From Actinomycetota bacterium (GTDB lineage: Bacteria > Actinomycetota > Actinomycetes > Nanopelagicales > Nanopelagicaceae): a stretch of DNA of 6,527 nucleotides. Made by a program: the position numbers and the translations under genes. The stretch covers positions 1-6,527 of the forward strand of contig WLMD01000090.1 in the NCBI GenBank assembly GCA_009700405.1, in the 5' to 3' direction. The notes below the pieces were generated by a model, which saw nothing but the letters and a program-made list of their open reading frames with translations, was not told the DNA's origin and made no database searches. Each line of letters begins with the position of its first letter. The first letter of the stretch is position 1. Positions 5,528 through 6,527 of the stretch are shown here, in pieces.

Positions 5528-5814
5528 CCTATTCAATCATTGCGTTAATTGCGGTAGGCGTATCTGCGTTGGTCGACCTATTTATCTTGAAGACTGCATT
5601 ACTTGGGAGGAAAGGGTTTTGGTGCTCTTATGCGATTATCTTGCCTTTCCAGCTTGTAACCAATTGGTGGCTAACATCCAGAAATATCGTGATGTATAAC
5701 GACTCGGCCATTGTGGGCTGGCGCATTGCATCGGCCCCAGTTGAGGATTTGTTCTTTGGGTTTGCCCTAATTCTTAGCGTACTTTCCGGGTGGGTTTATC
5801 AAGGTCGTCGCTGA
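5524..5814 (+). CDS. crtYd: Lycopene cyclase subunit CrtYd
   Basis: This is the second half of the split lycopene cyclase (96 residues), expected to pair with CrtYc in the membrane. Helices lie at about 3-24, 34-50 and 74-92. The diagnostic stretch runs from VTNWWLT (45-51) through IVGWRI (63-68) to PVEDLFFGF (72-80), the counterpart of the PIEEYLFF motif in CrtYc. The two subunits are thus tandem versions of one domain, fused in some archaeal and fungal homologues. The ATG at 5524 overlaps the crtYc stop by 4 nt and no strong Shine-Dalgarno is seen, so translation is probably coupled. The last 16 nt overlap, in antisense, the end of crtB, which codes for the enzyme three steps earlier in the same pathway. 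The product is inferred to be cyclic carotenoid, and ring type is undecided. Confidence 0.92.
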   Translation: MTYSIIALIAVGVSALVDLFILKTALLGRKGFWCSYAIILPFQLVTNWWLTSRNIVMYNDSAIVGWRIASAPVEDLFFGFALILSVLSGWVYQGRR

Positions 5815-6527
5815 CGCGCTATTAAAGCTTGCGCATAAGCGATTGACGCAACTCGCAGCCGTCTAGAAATTGAAGTCGTTGCTCTGCGGTTGAAGACATC
5901 GTAATCAATTGCTTCGACTTCATCGACTATTCCACAATATAGATTGCTTGCCGCACGAATACATGGGCGGCTAGTCGGATCAAGAAAGGCAATACCTGGT
6001 TCTGCTTGTGTTTGAAGGTCGCGTACGCGAGATATCTGCTCTTTAAGCGCCACAATAATCTCAGGTGTGAGCTTGCGCGCCATAAGCATTTCTTCATCAA
6101 CGCCGCATGCAGCCAACTCATCAAGAGGCAAATATATTCTGCCGCGATCGAGATCTTCTCCGACATCTCTAATAAAATTGGCCAGTTGGAATGCAATGCC
6201 TAGCGTTTTTGCTGGCTCGTAGGCTTCGTTAGAGAGCGCTCCCAAGACAGGAACCATTTCTAGACCGATAACAGCCGCTGACCCGTATACATATTCCATG
6301 AGGTTTTCATAAGTCTTGTATGTTGAAATATGAAGGTCCATTTTCATTGAATGCAGGAATGCTACAAAGTACTCGTGGGGGATATCAAAGCGCTGTACCG
6401 TATCAACTAATGCTCGTCCAACTGGATCGTTGCTGACTCCAGAATCTAAACTAGACAATACGCCCTGACCCCAAGAAGTGAGTGCCTCTTCTTTTTCGTG
6501 AAGCGAGAGCTCAGAGGCGAGGTCATC
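5799..6527 (-). CDS. crtB: Phytoene synthase, C-terminal portion (N-terminus beyond right edge)
   Basis: This enzyme condenses two geranylgeranyl diphosphates head to head to 15-cis-phytoene, the first committed carotenoid step. The frame is open from the window edge (starting DDLASELSLHEKE) to a TGA at 5799-5801, giving 242 visible residues. By family length (about 300-340), roughly 60-90 N-terminal residues are missing. The first Asp-rich motif lies at or just beyond the edge, and the leading DD may be its tail. The second is present as RDVGEDLDRGRIYLP (visible residues about 120-134), with the DxxxD arrangement that binds Mg-diphosphate. It is preceded by YVYGSAAVIGLEM and AFQLANFIRD, typical of trans-isoprenyl squalene/phytoene synthases. 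A TTG at 6458 is only an internal codon. Squalene/dehydrosqualene synthase is an alternative family member, but the neighbouring cyclase genes favour phytoene synthase. It converges on crtYd and overlaps it by 16 nt. Confidence 0.93.
   Translation of the reverse strand, partial: DDLASELSLHEKEEALTSWGQGVLSSLDSGVSNDPVGRALVDTVQRFDIPHEYFVAFLHSMKMDLHISTYKTYENLMEYVYGSAAVIGLEMVPVLGALSNEAYEPAKTLGIAFQLANFIRDVGEDLDRGRIYLPLDELAACGVDEEMLMARKLTPEIIVALKEQISRVRDLQTQAEPGIAFLDPTSRPCIRAASNLYCGIVDEVEAIDYDVFNRRATTSISRRLRVASIAYAQALIARQRRP

Noticed and set aside
6456..6458. TTG at 6458 as the true crtB start
   Set aside because: The frame stays open with phytoene-synthase-like sequence to the window edge. The shorter form would lack the first Asp-rich motif.
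1..6527. CRISPR arrays, insertion sequences, tRNA or rRNA genes
   Set aside because: No regularly spaced repeats, transposase motifs, terminal inverted repeats or tRNA-like cloverleaf seen on either strand.

Overview
The window looks like chromosome from a moderate- to low-GC actinomycete. The best guess is the streamlined freshwater acI/Nanopelagicales type, but that lineage is inferred, not proven. The support is a PknL-type Ser/Thr kinase with PASTA repeats, a split CrtYc/CrtYd lycopene cyclase (an actinobacterial arrangement), an actinobacterial-style TPP riboswitch, and very tight gene packing (4-nt overlaps, 4-nt gaps, convergent genes that overlap).

Positions 1-5162, minus strand. A leader with the conserved elements of a thiamine pyrophosphate riboswitch precedes a PnuC-family transporter. 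A small P-loop kinase of the uridine-kinase-like group follows 4 nt later. After 53 nt comes a PknL-like membrane Ser/Thr kinase with four PASTA domains, then endonuclease IV (nfo), a ten-helix EamA/DMT transporter, and the N-terminal part of low-specificity L-threonine aldolase (ltaE), which runs off the left edge. All six genes point the same way with gaps of -4 to 53 nt, and I see no clear internal terminator, so they may form one transcript. No stretch over 300 bases lacks a gene.

Positions 5159-6527. This part holds carotenoid genes. On the plus strand crtYc and crtYd overlap by 4 nt (ATGA) and encode the two halves of a heterodimeric lycopene cyclase. On the minus strand crtB (phytoene synthase, N-terminus beyond the right edge) converges on crtYd and overlaps it by 16 nt. 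CrtB makes phytoene from GGPP. After desaturation to lycopene by CrtI (not in the window), CrtYc/CrtYd would form cyclic carotenoid, possibly feeding retinal for a rhodopsin.

The most informative point is the TPP riboswitch in front of the pnuC-like gene. It argues that the transporter is PnuT (thiamine uptake) rather than a nicotinamide riboside carrier. It also makes the unassigned P-loop kinase next to it a candidate for phosphorylating, and so trapping, imported thiamine or a thiamine precursor.
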